A stretch of DNA of 64,000 bases from Prochlorococcus sp. AG-436-C13 (GTDB lineage: Bacteria; Cyanobacteriota; Cyanobacteriia; PCC-6307; Cyanobiaceae), in NCBI GenBank assembly GCA_003212695.1, contig QCPC01000006.1:1-64000 (forward strand), read 5' to 3'. Of this stretch, positions 7,803 to 16,466 are shown in pieces. The notes beneath the pieces were generated by a model. It saw only the letters and a list, made by a program, of their open reading frames with translations. It searched no databases and was not told the origin of the DNA. Both the position numbers and the translations under genes were made by a program. Each line of letters starts with the position of its first letter. Positions within the stretch are counted from its first letter, which is position 1.

Positions 7803-9065
7803 CTAGGAAATTATGCTAATCAATATTTCATCCTTTACTCGGTCTATATTGATAATTCTAATTATTTGTGAATCTCCAAGGTTAAGATCATACTGTTTAT
7901 CTATCTTACACACTACATCCATAAACAGATGTTCGAAATATAATAAGCATATATTTAAATTCTTGTTCAGCCACTTTAAAAATATTATCTGATGTTGTAT
8001 TTCTTTTTTTGCTAAAAACCAATTAATAATATTTGTTCTTTTAATAGATCTGCTAATAGTTAAATAGTTTTTAAAATTTATATTATACCGATCTATTTTA
8101 GTATTTATATAATCTCTTGTGAACTGATCTCCTTGATTTAGAAAAGAAATTATCTGGTGATGAGTTAAGAAGTCTAAATAGCGTCTTAAAGGAGATGTTG
8201 CTAGAGTATATTCTTCTAAGAATAAGGAATAATGCTCTTTTGCTGTTACTGAGGTTATAGCTTTAGCTAGTGATTGTTTAATTATATAATTATTTATGTG
8301 TAAATGAAATTCGTCTCTGATTATATAGTTCTTGATAGGTATAGATTGGCTCCTAAAAGGTATTATAATTTTATTTTTTCTACAGTATTTAGCTATTAAG
8401 GAATTGTAAATTATCATTGCCTCAGATATAAGATTCCTTGACTCGGTTTTATTTCTAACTGCTAATATTAAATCTTTTCCACATTTCTTGAAATATCCAG
8501 ATGGTTCATCAATTATTAGAGTTTCGTTCTTAATCCGATTATTTTGATGGGCTTTAAATAGCCTATGTATTAGGACAAGCTCTTTTTCTTCTCTTGGTTG
8601 ATAGTCTAATATTTCATCAGCTTCCTCATAAGTAAGTTTATAATTAGGCTGAATAATTGATCTATGTATATCATAATCTACTACTTTTCCTAATTCTGTA
8701 AATGTAACCTTTAAGCTTAGTGCTATAGAGGCCTTACCTTTTCTTAGACCTAATATATTCTCGGAAAATTCCTTGGGAAACATATATACACTGTCCTTAA
8801 AATTATATATTGTGCATGCTTTTTTTAGAGCCTGTTCAGCTAATTCGCCATTAATTGGTATTGATTCCGATGGACATGCAATGTGAATCCAAATAACATC
8901 AGTTCCTTCTATAGATATTGCGTCGTCTATTTCAATTGTTTCATCATCATCAATTGTATAAGTTTTTAGTTCTCTTAAATCTACGTATTTTCTCGTTGAG
9001 ATTAATTTCTCAATATTAAACTTATCGTATAAATATTGATGGTCCCCTTTTAATTCTTTATACAT
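7803..9065 (-). CDS. Ribonuclease II/R family exoribonuclease (RNB domain)
   Basis: A 420-residue processive 3'-5' exoribonuclease, shorter than enterobacterial RNase II or R, consisting almost entirely of the RNB domain. The catalytic acidic cluster is at residues 37-49 (TIDDDETIEIDDA) and the RNA-gripping arginines are in TSPLRRYLD. The second acidic position is Glu45 where the family usually has Asp; D39, D47 and D48 are kept. The C-terminus looks like a reduced S1-type barrel. It lies between rpsR (51 bases upstream) and metG, an order I associate with picocyanobacteria. Confidence 0.9.
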   Translation of the reverse strand: MYKELKGDHQYLYDKFNIEKLISTRKYVDLRELKTYTIDDDETIEIDDAISIEGTDVIWIHIACPSESIPINGELAEQALKKACTIYNFKDSVYMFPKEFSENILGLRKGKASIALSLKVTFTELGKVVDYDIHRSIIQPNYKLTYEEADEILDYQPREEKELVLIHRLFKAHQNNRIKNETLIIDEPSGYFKKCGKDLILAVRNKTESRNLISEAMIIYNSLIAKYCRKNKIIIPFRSQSIPIKNYIIRDEFHLHINNYIIKQSLAKAITSVTAKEHYSLFLEEYTLATSPLRRYLDFLTHHQIISFLNQGDQFTRDYINTKIDRYNINFKNYLTISRSIKRTNIINWFLAKKEIQHQIIFLKWLNKNLNICLLYFEHLFMDVVCKIDKQYDLNLGDSQIIRIINIDRVKDEILISIIS

Positions 9066-9116
9066 TTCTACTGTATTGACGATATTGGCCTATATTTTCA
9101 AATCTACTTATTTTAA

Positions 9117-9338
9117 TTAGCCTTCTGGGTTCACAAAAGGTAAAAGTGCTATTATTCTTGCTCTTTTTACAGCTGTTGTTAAATCTCTTTGTTGCTGGGC
9201 TGTAAGGCCTGTAAGCCTTCTTGGTAGAATCTTTCCCCTTTCAGTAATGAATTTTTTCAGCGTTTCTACGTCTTTATAGTCAATTGGATCTCCTGGTTTT
9301 ATTGGAGACAGCTTTTTTTTAAAAATTGAGTTGGGCAT
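9117..9338 (-). CDS. rpsR: 30S ribosomal protein S18
   Basis: A 73-residue basic protein of the small-subunit platform. The sequence carries S18 hallmarks: [20 protein letters not shown] followed by [20 protein letters not shown] and [10 protein letters not shown]. It is full length for cyanobacterial S18. It follows rpmG by 34 bases on the same strand, and the pair heads the cluster that continues with an RNase II family gene and metG. Confidence 0.98.
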   Translation of the reverse strand: MPNSIFKKKLSPIKPGDPIDYKDVETLKKFITERGKILPRRLTGLTAQQQRDLTTAVKRARIIALLPFVNPEG

Positions 9339-9372
9339 TTTTAGAATTTAATAGGAGTAAGAGGAGTTGGAA

Positions 9373-9570
9373 CTACTTAATTTCTTTATGAATAGTCATT
9401 TTATTGAGTTGAGGGCAGAATTTCTTGAGTTCCAGTCTTTCTGTTGTATTCCTTCGGTTCTTTTCGGTAGTGTACCTTGACACTCCTGGAGAGCGCTTCT
9501 CAGATTCGGGAGCAGATCGACATTCTGTGCACTCTAAGGTGACAATTATCCTAGTACCTTTTTTTGCCAT
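9373..9570 (-). CDS. rpmG: 50S ribosomal protein L33
   Basis: A 65-residue large-subunit protein. It starts [17 protein letters not shown] and contains [21 protein letters not shown], diagnostic for L33. One CxxC-like pair (ECTEC) is present, but the second half-site has only a single cysteine (KFCP), so a complete zinc ribbon is unlikely. The gene is divergent from pheT, and the promoter for the ribosomal cluster should lie in 9571-9687. Confidence 0.97.
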   Translation of the reverse strand: MAKKGTRIIVTLECTECRSAPESEKRSPGVSRYTTEKNRRNTTERLELKKFCPQLNKMTIHKEIK

Positions 9571-9687
9571 AAGGACTTAAAGTCGCTTTAGCGAAACTTA
9601 GAAACAAACATAAATTCTACAAGCTGAAGTGAACCTTTTAATAAAATACTTTGAAACCGTAGGATGAATGCATATCAACCCATCAAA

Positions 9688-12159
9688 ATGAAAATATCCC
9701 TTTCTTGGCTAAAAGAACTTGTCGATATCAATACTGATGTAGAAGATATTGCCGAATCACTTTCAATGTCTGGATTCGAAGTTGAAGAAATAATTGACCA
9801 ATCATCCTTAGTTGATGGGCTAATAATAGGTTTCATTCGAGAAATTAAGGAACATCCAAACGCAAATAAGCTACAAATATGTACCGTAGATATTGGTAAA
9901 AAGGAATGCTTGCAGGTTGTTTGTGGTGCAAGCAATGTTAGAGAGAACATACATGTACTAGTCGCAATAGAAGGTTCCTATTTGAAGGCTATAGATCTGA
10001 AAATAAAGTCAAGCTCTATTAGAGGTATAGAAAGTAAAGGTATGATATGTTCATTAAGTGAGATTGGGTTGGAAGAAAACAGTAAAGGAATAGCAGTATT
10101 AGATGATCTATATAGCGATTTACCTCAAGTAGGAAGTTCACCAAATAAATTACTTGGACTAGACGAAGTGATATTAGATTTAGCAATTACTGCAAACAGG
10201 CCAGATGGAATGTCTATGATCGGTATAGCAAGAGAAGTATCAGCAATCAAAAAGGCTAAACTAACCTTACCTAAATGCACTTTTGACAAAAATGAGTATA
10301 CATTATTTACACCTAATTATCTTACAAACGAAATAATTGCAGAAGAAGGTATATATACAATACATTATATAGAGAATCTAGATGGATCAATTGAATCTCC
10401 AGATCACATAAAAACAAGATTAATTAATAGTGGCCTAAATTCTATAAATCTAATTGTAGATATAACTAATTATGTAATGCTAGAACAAGGTCAACCACTT
10501 CATGCATTTGATGCTGATTTACTAGATAAAATTTGCAATAAGAAAGTAAAAAATGATGATTTTGGATTTAGAAAAGCGAAAGAAGGAGAAAAGTTTAATG
10601 GTGTAGATGGAAAACAATATATACTTTCTGAAAGTGTTTCATTAGTTACTTGTTCTGATATACCTATTGCAATAGCCGGCGTACTGGGCTCACAATACTC
10701 TTCAGTTAATAATCAAACCAATAGAATATGGTTAGAATCAGCGTTATTTACTCAAAAATCTGTTAGGAATTCTTCTAGAGCTATAGGAAAGAGGACGGAT
10801 TCAAGTAGTAGATATGAAAAAGGTATATCATCTAATATCACGATAAGCTCTGCAAATCGTGCTATACAACTTTTACAAAAATATTTTAATTGTACAGTAC
10901 ATTTAAAAAGCGTTAATAAAGAGATAGATTATATAGATAAGCGGATTAAACTAAGAAAAGAAAAAATACAATCTGTCCTTGGTCAATTAAAAGTAAAAAA
11001 TAATGAAAATAGTATAAATAATAGTCATTTTAGAGATTTATCCAATGAAGAAATAGAAGAATCATTAAATCTACTAGGATGTGAAACTAATGCAATTAAA
11101 GAAGGCTGGTATGTAAAGGCACCATTAAATAGAACTAATGACCTCTTTAGGGAAATAGATTTCATTGAGGAAATTGCTAGATTGATTGGATATGATAAAT
11201 TTGATTCTAACTTACCTGATCCTATAAAACCTGGTGGATTAAATCCACAACAAAAGACGGAACGAAAACTTAGGAATTACCTTAGTTCAGCAGGTTTGCA
11301 AGAGGTAAATTGCTCTTCACTTGTACCAGAAAATAAAGACACTAATAATTATGTTTCTATTTCTAATCCTCTTTTAAAGGAGACTAATACTTTAAGAACA
11401 AACCTATGGGAAGAACATCTAAAGATATGCAAGAGGAATATTTCTAGTGGCCAAAATAGCTGTTGGATATTTGAAATTGGCAAAATATACTTTAAGGACA
11501 ATGATTTAATAAAGGAAGAATCTAAAGTTTCAGGATTAATAGTAGGAAAAAAATCATTAGGAAAATGGCATGATAAAAGTCAAAATAGCGATATAGAATA
11601 TTATGAAGCGCGAGGCCTATTAGAATCTGTATTTAAATCATTTAGCTTGAGCGTGACTGATAAGAAACTAGAATCTAACTTACTTTATCACCCTGGAAAA
11701 TCATCAAGCCTATTTTTAGAAGGCAAGAATTTTGGAACTTTTGGACAACTACACCCAATTCTTTCAGATAATGAGAATATGAATTATAAAGTTTTTTTAT
11801 TTGAATTTAAACTCGAACAATTACTCTTGGCTTGTACAAGAAAGAATAAACTAATAAAAATATTTAAACCTTATCCTATTGTTCCTTGCATGGAAAGAGA
11901 TATTTCTGTATTGCTTAACAAGGAAATAAGTTGTGATTCTATTAAAAATTTAATTTTAAAAGTAGGAAAGCCTCTCGTGGTAGATGTTGATTTGATAGAT
12001 ATATATAGCAGTTCTAATCTAGAAGAGGGTCAAGTAAGTTTGACATATAGGATTAAATATAGAAAATCAGATGATACACTTAGAGAAGAAGATATAAGTC
12101 CTATTCATGATATAATTCTTCAATCATTGTTCAAGTCATTTAAAGCCAGCTTGCGTTAG
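9688..12159 (+). CDS. pheT: Phenylalanyl-tRNA synthetase beta subunit
   Basis: Large subunit of the alpha2-beta2 phenylalanyl-tRNA synthetase. I chose the ATG at 9688 because the family N-terminus is MKISLSWLKELV; an in-frame ATG at 9664 would add eight unsupported residues. Visible parts in order are the EMAP-type tRNA-binding domain (about residues 40-150), B3/B4 editing region (about 200-400), the B5 fold, the catalytic-like core (TERKLRNYLSSAGLQE and following) and the C-terminal ferredoxin-fold anticodon-binding domain (PYPIVPCMERDIS). Its stop overlaps that of the convergent methyltransferase gene. Confidence 0.96.
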   Translation: MKISLSWLKELVDINTDVEDIAESLSMSGFEVEEIIDQSSLVDGLIIGFIREIKEHPNANKLQICTVDIGKKECLQVVCGASNVRENIHVLVAIEGSYLKAIDLKIKSSSIRGIESKGMICSLSEIGLEENSKGIAVLDDLYSDLPQVGSSPNKLLGLDEVILDLAITANRPDGMSMIGIAREVSAIKKAKLTLPKCTFDKNEYTLFTPNYLTNEIIAEEGIYTIHYIENLDGSIESPDHIKTRLINSGLNSINLIVDITNYVMLEQGQPLHAFDADLLDKICNKKVKNDDFGFRKAKEGEKFNGVDGKQYILSESVSLVTCSDIPIAIAGVLGSQYSSVNNQTNRIWLESALFTQKSVRNSSRAIGKRTDSSSRYEKGISSNITISSANRAIQLLQKYFNCTVHLKSVNKEIDYIDKRIKLRKEKIQSVLGQLKVKNNENSINNSHFRDLSNEEIEESLNLLGCETNAIKEGWYVKAPLNRTNDLFREIDFIEEIARLIGYDKFDSNLPDPIKPGGLNPQQKTERKLRNYLSSAGLQEVNCSSLVPENKDTNNYVSISNPLLKETNTLRTNLWEEHLKICKRNISSGQNSCWIFEIGKIYFKDNDLIKEESKVSGLIVGKKSLGKWHDKSQNSDIEYYEARGLLESVFKSFSLSVTDKKLESNLLYHPGKSSSLFLEGKNFGTFGQLHPILSDNENMNYKVFLFEFKLEQLLLACTRKNKLIKIFKPYPIVPCMERDISVLLNKEISCDSIKNLILKVGKPLVVDVDLIDIYSSSNLEEGQVSLTYRIKYRKSDDTLREEDISPIHDIILQSLFKSFKASLR

Positions 12160-13502
12160 TAAGATTTGAGGAAAGCCAAACATTCTATGTGCATTGTGTT
12201 TGGAAAGAAGTCAAATGTATGAATACTCTTAATAGTATAATTAGTATTATCTAGAATCTGTTTTAAATCTCTCGATAGAGTTGAAGGATTGCAACTAAGA
12301 TAAGCAATATTATTAGGTTTTCTAGTTTTAATCAAATTAATAATAGACTCATCTAATCCTTTTCTAGGAGGGTCAACAATTAAATACTGATCTTTCGAAA
12401 GAAAATCACATAGATGATGATAAACAGAGCCTGATATAAAAGTAACATTTTCTATACCGTTGATCTTTGCATTATCTAAAGCTAAAAGATGAGATTCATG
12501 ATTTATTTCAATACCAATTGTGCTTATACCTGTTACTGCAAGAGGTAGGGTAATTGTTCCAATACCAGAATAGGTATCTAAAATACTAACTACATTTTTG
12601 GAATGTAGAACATCCTGAATAATCTCATTAACTGCTTTTTCAGCCTCGATTAAATTTACCTGAAAAAAAGAGGTTATTCCTATCTTAAATTTCAAGCCTA
12701 GAAATTTTTCTATAATAAATGATCTACCAAACAATATCATTGATTCCTTACCAAAGATGCTGTTGGTATTTTGAGGCTGTAAATTATTAACTATCCCATC
12801 AAATAAGTTTGGTTCATTGTTTATAATAGTACTAACAAAGCTTTTGTCTTCTATTGTATACGAAGTAATTAAGATTAGAAGTATTTTATTAGTGTAGTTA
12901 GATGATCTTATACAGATATGCCGTAATGAGGAACATAAATTATTATCATCTATAATTGCTTTTATTGAGTTTTTTATAGAATAATCTATGCTTTCAGTTA
13001 GGATGGGACAGCTGTCAAAGGGAACTATGCTATGACTTTTTCTCTTATAGTATCCAAATTGAATCGTATTCTTACTAGTAATTGTTGCTGGAATTGATGT
13101 CTTATTTCGATATTTATAAAATTGCGCTGGAGGATGTATTTCTAATTCTGGAATTAATTGTAAATTTCCTATTCTTAGTAATTTATCCATTACGGAACTA
13201 ACCTTTAATTGGGAATGATATTTAGTATCTATATGTTGAATAGAACACCCCCCACACTCCTTAAATATTTGGCATTTAGGGATAGACCTCTTATGTGAGT
13301 AGGTTAAAACTTTAACTAAATCAGCAATCCAGTAGTTCCTTGCCTTATAAGTTACTTTAACTATCGCAATTTCTTCAGGTATTAGTCCTTGAACACGAAC
13401 AACTATATTGTTCCATCTACATATACCATCTCCGTTGATATCAAGATCAGTACATAAAACTTTTATTTCAATGCCTTCGCTTATTGTTGGTTCTATTTTC
13501 AT
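12156..13502 (-). CDS. rlmD: 23S rRNA (uracil-C5)-methyltransferase, RlmD/RumA type
   Basis: S-adenosylmethionine-dependent enzyme that methylates a specific uridine at C5 in 23S rRNA. An N-terminal TRAM domain (about residues 8-70) is followed by an iron-sulfur motif with C77, C83 and C86 in CQIFKECGGCSIQH and a further cysteine in FDSCP. The C-terminal half holds the SAM fold (LDTYSGIGTITLP), DPPRKGL and the catalytic SCNPSTLSRDL motif. At 448 residues it is full length. RlmD and RlmCD specificities cannot be separated by eye. The long non-coding region lies directly upstream. Confidence 0.9.
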   Translation of the reverse strand: MKIEPTISEGIEIKVLCTDLDINGDGICRWNNIVVRVQGLIPEEIAIVKVTYKARNYWIADLVKVLTYSHKRSIPKCQIFKECGGCSIQHIDTKYHSQLKVSSVMDKLLRIGNLQLIPELEIHPPAQFYKYRNKTSIPATITSKNTIQFGYYKRKSHSIVPFDSCPILTESIDYSIKNSIKAIIDDNNLCSSLRHICIRSSNYTNKILLILITSYTIEDKSFVSTIINNEPNLFDGIVNNLQPQNTNSIFGKESMILFGRSFIIEKFLGLKFKIGITSFFQVNLIEAEKAVNEIIQDVLHSKNVVSILDTYSGIGTITLPLAVTGISTIGIEINHESHLLALDNAKINGIENVTFISGSVYHHLCDFLSKDQYLIVDPPRKGLDESIINLIKTRKPNNIAYLSCNPSTLSRDLKQILDNTNYTIKSIHTFDFFPNTMHIECLAFLKSY

Positions 13503-13671
13503 ATAAGCTGCTAATCCAGAATAATCATTTAAAGTTCTCTTAGCTTTCTCATCCTAGACTCAGTTCTAGTCTAATAAGTATTCCATTCCGAGACAGTAAA
13601 GACTCGTCTTGGATATGAGAGCTGCAAAGTCAAAGGATATTTCTTGGAAAAAGGTATAGGCAATCTCATTC

Positions 13672-13701
13672 TAGTCTCATAATTAGTCTTAACCCTAGTC
13701 T
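13672..13701. repeat. Three TAGTCT direct repeats at 12-bp spacing
   Basis: TAGTCT starts at 13672, 13684 and 13696, each followed by six unrelated bases. Additional copies start at 13567 and 14108. The third copy is the left half of the palindrome AGTCTATATATAGACT (13697-13712). Regular spacing close to a helical turn is typical of operator arrays or iterons; the binding protein is unknown. Confidence 0.6.
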
Positions 13702-13885
13702 ATATATAGACTTATGGGAACAATATGGAGGGCTTCAACTTATGATCAAAGATCAACAATAAAAAAGGTGCTTTTTGTATAAATATTCAAACGAATGCTC
13801 CTGTTATTAATTAATTTTAGAGTGTTCTGCTTAAGTAACTAGCGATATTTAAATCAATCCTTATTAAATAAATCTAATAAGAGCC

Positions 13886-13928
13886 TTAACCCTGCGTAAC
13901 TGTATTTAATACAGTTACGCAGGGTTAA
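13886..13928. repeat. 43-nt perfect inverted repeat (21-bp arms, 1-nt centre)
   Basis: Left arm 13886-13906 (TTAACCCTGCGTAACTGTAT plus T) is the exact reverse complement of 13908-13928, around a single T at 13907. Symmetry stops sharply at both edges. As RNA it would give a very long stable stem. Neither strand shows a U-run after the stem, so it is not a standard intrinsic terminator. Confidence 0.9.
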
Positions 13929-14144
13929 AACCTCACTTGCTGCAGTCGATTAAGAGGAGTGATACTCGTATGGACAAGTAATGTCCAAAAATTAATTGAA
14001 TTAATCTATAATTTTGCATCTATGCATTGAATAACCAACTTGTATGAGCTTTCAATTTAAAATGCTTATTTTTTATATTTTCAAGTGTCTCAGTTAAGTC
14101 CAATAATTAGTCTATAGACGAGACTTACCCTGGATGGGTTAGAC

Positions 14145-14168
14145 AGCTAATTCTCAAGTGAATTAGCT
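14145..14168. other. 9-bp hairpin just 3' of the RHH/J-domain gene
   Basis: Arms AGCTAATTC (14145-14153) and GAATTAGCT (14160-14168) pair perfectly around TCAAGT. It begins six bases after the stop of the minus-strand gene, where a terminator is expected, but the minus strand lacks a U-tract. On the plus strand it is followed by a T-rich but interrupted stretch. It may be a weak terminator in either direction. Confidence 0.4.
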
Positions 14169-14174
14169 TTGGCT

Positions 14175-15233
14175 CTATTTATTTTTATATAGATCTTTTA
14201 GAAGTTGATATGCTTCGTTTATCTGCCTCATTGACTCCGATGAACCTCCTGAGTCTGGGTGATTTGCTAGTGCCTTGGCCTTGTATGAGTCTTTTACTGA
14301 AGATAGTGAGATCATCTTTCCAGCTGTAGTAGGCATATCTAATAGCTTTAGTGCCCCATGAACTGTCATAGTTGATTGAAGTGTTTGAAAAGATGTGACA
14401 TTACTTCTCCTTTTAAAGCTATTCACGAACCTACGTATGAGAGTTGGAATTCTATTAATAAGGCTAATAGTTGCAAAGGGATCTTCGAATACTCCTGCCA
14501 TGACAACAATCCTCTCAAATGATGGTTTTGTTGTTTTCCAAGAAGAGCAAAACTTTGACATTAGTTTTGATGCTGCATGCCATGTAAAGGGTAGATTTTG
14601 AGTATCATCTATATTCGGCCATATTTCTCTTGCTAGCCAGATCATAGAAGCCTCTAGAACTTCTTCATTTGGTTTTTGTCCATATAACGAAAGCCAATGA
14701 TTAAGAGATTTAGACATACAACTTTTTACCTCTGAATCACTAATGCAATTAAATATAGAATCATAACTAGTATCTATATTATTAGTACGTCCTAAACTTG
14801 TTTTTAGACCTTCTGTTTTTCTGCTTACGAAACCTGGTAAGTTAATTCCTTTACTTTTAGTAATTAGTTCCTTTTCCTTGTTACTATTTAAATTAATAAT
14901 TTCATCAGAACTATAAGTAGGTTCTAGGTTATTCTTTGAAATTCCGGAACTTATTAGAACAATAGAGGTATCCTCTATATAATTATCAGTAGCTAATTTA
15001 TCTGAAATCTCTTGACTCTTATTTGATCCATCAAAAAGATTTTTATTTTCAGTGAGACTGTCAGAATTCTCCTTCTCATCGAAAATCTCTTCTAATAAGC
15101 GTTCAAGTACCGCACCTCTTCTCCTTAGGCCCCACTCCTCCTTTAATTGGTCAAAGTGATTAATTAATTCAATAGGTAGATCTACAGATATTCGTTTAAG
15201 ACCTTCTTTATCAGTTGGTGGCACAGACGACAA
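14175..15233 (-). CDS. Ribbon-helix-helix / J-domain fusion protein
   Basis: A 352-residue protein of unusual architecture. Residues about 12-50 (LKRISVDLPIELINHFDQL and following helices) look like a ribbon-helix-helix DNA-binding domain. Residues about 50-155 are polar and low in structure. Residues about 160-290 form a helical domain I do not recognise. The C-terminus (about 290-352) is a J-domain-like segment with the HPD tripeptide at 325-327 and a final helix INEAYQLLKDLY, so it could recruit a DnaK. This suggests a DNA-bound co-chaperone or a regulator controlled by Hsp70. Function unknown. Confidence 0.78.
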   Translation of the reverse strand: MSSVPPTDKEGLKRISVDLPIELINHFDQLKEEWGLRRRGAVLERLLEEIFDEKENSDSLTENKNLFDGSNKSQEISDKLATDNYIEDTSIVLISSGISKNNLEPTYSSDEIINLNSNKEKELITKSKGINLPGFVSRKTEGLKTSLGRTNNIDTSYDSIFNCISDSEVKSCMSKSLNHWLSLYGQKPNEEVLEASMIWLAREIWPNIDDTQNLPFTWHAASKLMSKFCSSWKTTKPSFERIVVMAGVFEDPFATISLINRIPTLIRRFVNSFKRRSNVTSFQTLQSTMTVHGALKLLDMPTTAGKMISLSSVKDSYKAKALANHPDSGGSSESMRQINEAYQLLKDLYKNK

Positions 15234-15408
15234 ATCTTTTATTTAGGCTAAAGGCATTAATAGATTTCTACAAAACGAAATTTTACTTTTCACATATTGA
15301 TAGATTACGTTTAAATATGAATGGCTTTCTTACTATTGCAGTTTTTTATTGTGAATAACAAAAATTCCCACACTTCCTTCTTGTCTTTACTATTATATAA
15401 AAAATCAA

Positions 15409-15600
15409 ATGATCATGTTTATTGCTGATTTCTGTACATCAAATGATACAGCTCTTAAAAGGAAACAAAACTATCAAAATAAGAAATTGCAAATTCTTAA
15501 CCTATATAAGGACTCCTTGGAAAGAAGAATAGCTGCTATTTCAGCTTCTATAGAAGTATTAGAACATCAGATTGATAGAGATAGTGTTCCTGAAGTATAG
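15409..15600 (+). CDS. Small helical protein, unknown function
   Basis: A 63-residue protein, highly charged and predicted to be mostly one long amphipathic helix or coiled coil (LYKDSLERRIAAISASIEV to LEHQIDRD). I believe similar short proteins ending in this LERR-I-AA pattern are common in marine picocyanobacteria, but I cannot assign a role. It is divergent from the RHH/J-domain gene and ends four bases before the convergent Ap4A phosphorylase gene. A second in-frame ATG two codons downstream (15415) is an alternative start. Confidence 0.72.
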   Translation: MIMFIADFCTSNDTALKRKQNYQNKKLQILNLYKDSLERRIAAISASIEVLEHQIDRDSVPEV

Positions 15601-15604
15601 ATTT

Positions 15605-16456
15605 CTAAGTTAATCCTACTACTTCTTCTAGTAATCTAATTGGCCCATTTTGTTTAAGCCACTTATTATCAGATTTATCAGTATTTAAAAGATAACCAGC
15701 AAAAGCTAGAGCATTTAAACTAAACCCATGCGCGTTTTCGCTTGATCTTCTTATTACTGTTACCCAACTTGGTGAAAGTAAAATATTGTATGGGTATCTC
15801 GGCTTGTTACATAAAGAAGGGCTTCCTAAATCTAAATTACTACAAAGCTCCAAATATATATCATATAAATCTTTTGCACCACACTTAGCATAGTCTTTTG
15901 ATTTAGATGATATATTATCAATCAATTTATTATTATTAATTTTGAATCTATTCTCAGAAGAATATAAATTTTGTAATGGACAAATATTACATAAATCTTC
16001 TCTTCTTAATAACTGAATATGCCTATGTGTCTGGCTAGCCCCAGCTTCCTTACAACTATTGAAAAACCAAAGACCTGTTGTATCTATATCTATGGATTTA
16101 ATAGCAGCCCAATCAGACATATCTAACCAACCATTTTGTGGTTTCCAATTCCTTGTAATAAGTAGCATGTGTCCTATCTGAACTGGGTATTTATTTAGTA
16201 TTAATACATGCTCTAGATTAATATTATCAATTTCTAATTCTTTCTCCCATGGACTAAAAGGGTTTTTATTTGGACCGATAATTCTTTTAAATTTTAATGA
16301 ATCATTTACGAGTATCCTTTTTTCAAAAACTAAGTTTAAATCTGTCTTGATATAATCTAATTTTGTTTCAATTGGACTAAGTGTACCATTTCTTATAGCT
16401 TTTTTGCTGGCTGCTAAGGACTTTTGCCAGTAAAGCTCGTTAGTAGCTTTTACCAT
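15605..16456 (-). CDS. Ap4A phosphorylase (ATP adenylyltransferase), HIT superfamily
   Basis: Degrades diadenosine tetraphosphate to ADP and ATP with phosphate, limiting Ap4A that accumulates in stress. The histidine-triad-like catalytic motif is ASQTHRHIQLL with H144, H146 and Q148; H146 is the expected nucleophile. The N-terminal part (EHVLILNKYPVQIGHMLLI) is the characteristic HIT strand-loop region, and the C-terminal 120 residues match the extended phosphorylase type rather than small HIT hydrolases. The 283-residue length is normal. Confidence 0.9.
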   Translation of the reverse strand: MVKATNELYWQKSLAASKKAIRNGTLSPIETKLDYIKTDLNLVFEKRILVNDSLKFKRIIGPNKNPFSPWEKELEIDNINLEHVLILNKYPVQIGHMLLITRNWKPQNGWLDMSDWAAIKSIDIDTTGLWFFNSCKEAGASQTHRHIQLLRREDLCNICPLQNLYSSENRFKINNNKLIDNISSKSKDYAKCGAKDLYDIYLELCSNLDLGSPSLCNKPRYPYNILLSPSWVTVIRRSSENAHGFSLNALAFAGYLLNTDKSDNKWLKQNGPIRLLEEVVGLT

Positions 16457-16466
16457 TGCAGCTTAG

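Larger units (their letters stand above)
13503..14174. other. Long structured non-coding region
   Basis: The longest gene-free stretch of the window (672 bases), upstream of rlmD and downstream of the RHH/J-domain gene, both on the minus strand. I see no credible coding frame. It holds an unusual density of symmetric elements: five TAGTCT copies (three at 12-bp spacing), a 16-nt palindrome at 13697-13712, a 43-nt palindrome at 13886-13928, TGGACA/TGTCCA arms at 13971-13987 and a 9-bp hairpin at 14145-14168. It must include the rlmD promoter, but the rest is unexplained and could be an RNA gene or protein-binding array. Confidence 0.7.

Noticed and set aside
9664-9687. Upstream ATG of pheT
   Set aside because: Adds eight residues before the family-typical MKISLSWLKELV start; no ribosome-binding site at usual spacing.
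13886-13928. Intrinsic terminator for the RHH/J-domain gene
   Set aside because: The stem is over 240 bases from the stop codon and lacks a U-run on the minus strand.
13503-14174. CRISPR array or insertion-sequence remnant
   Set aside because: Repeat units are only 6 bases with 6-base gaps, there are no cas genes, no transposase remnants and no target-site duplications.
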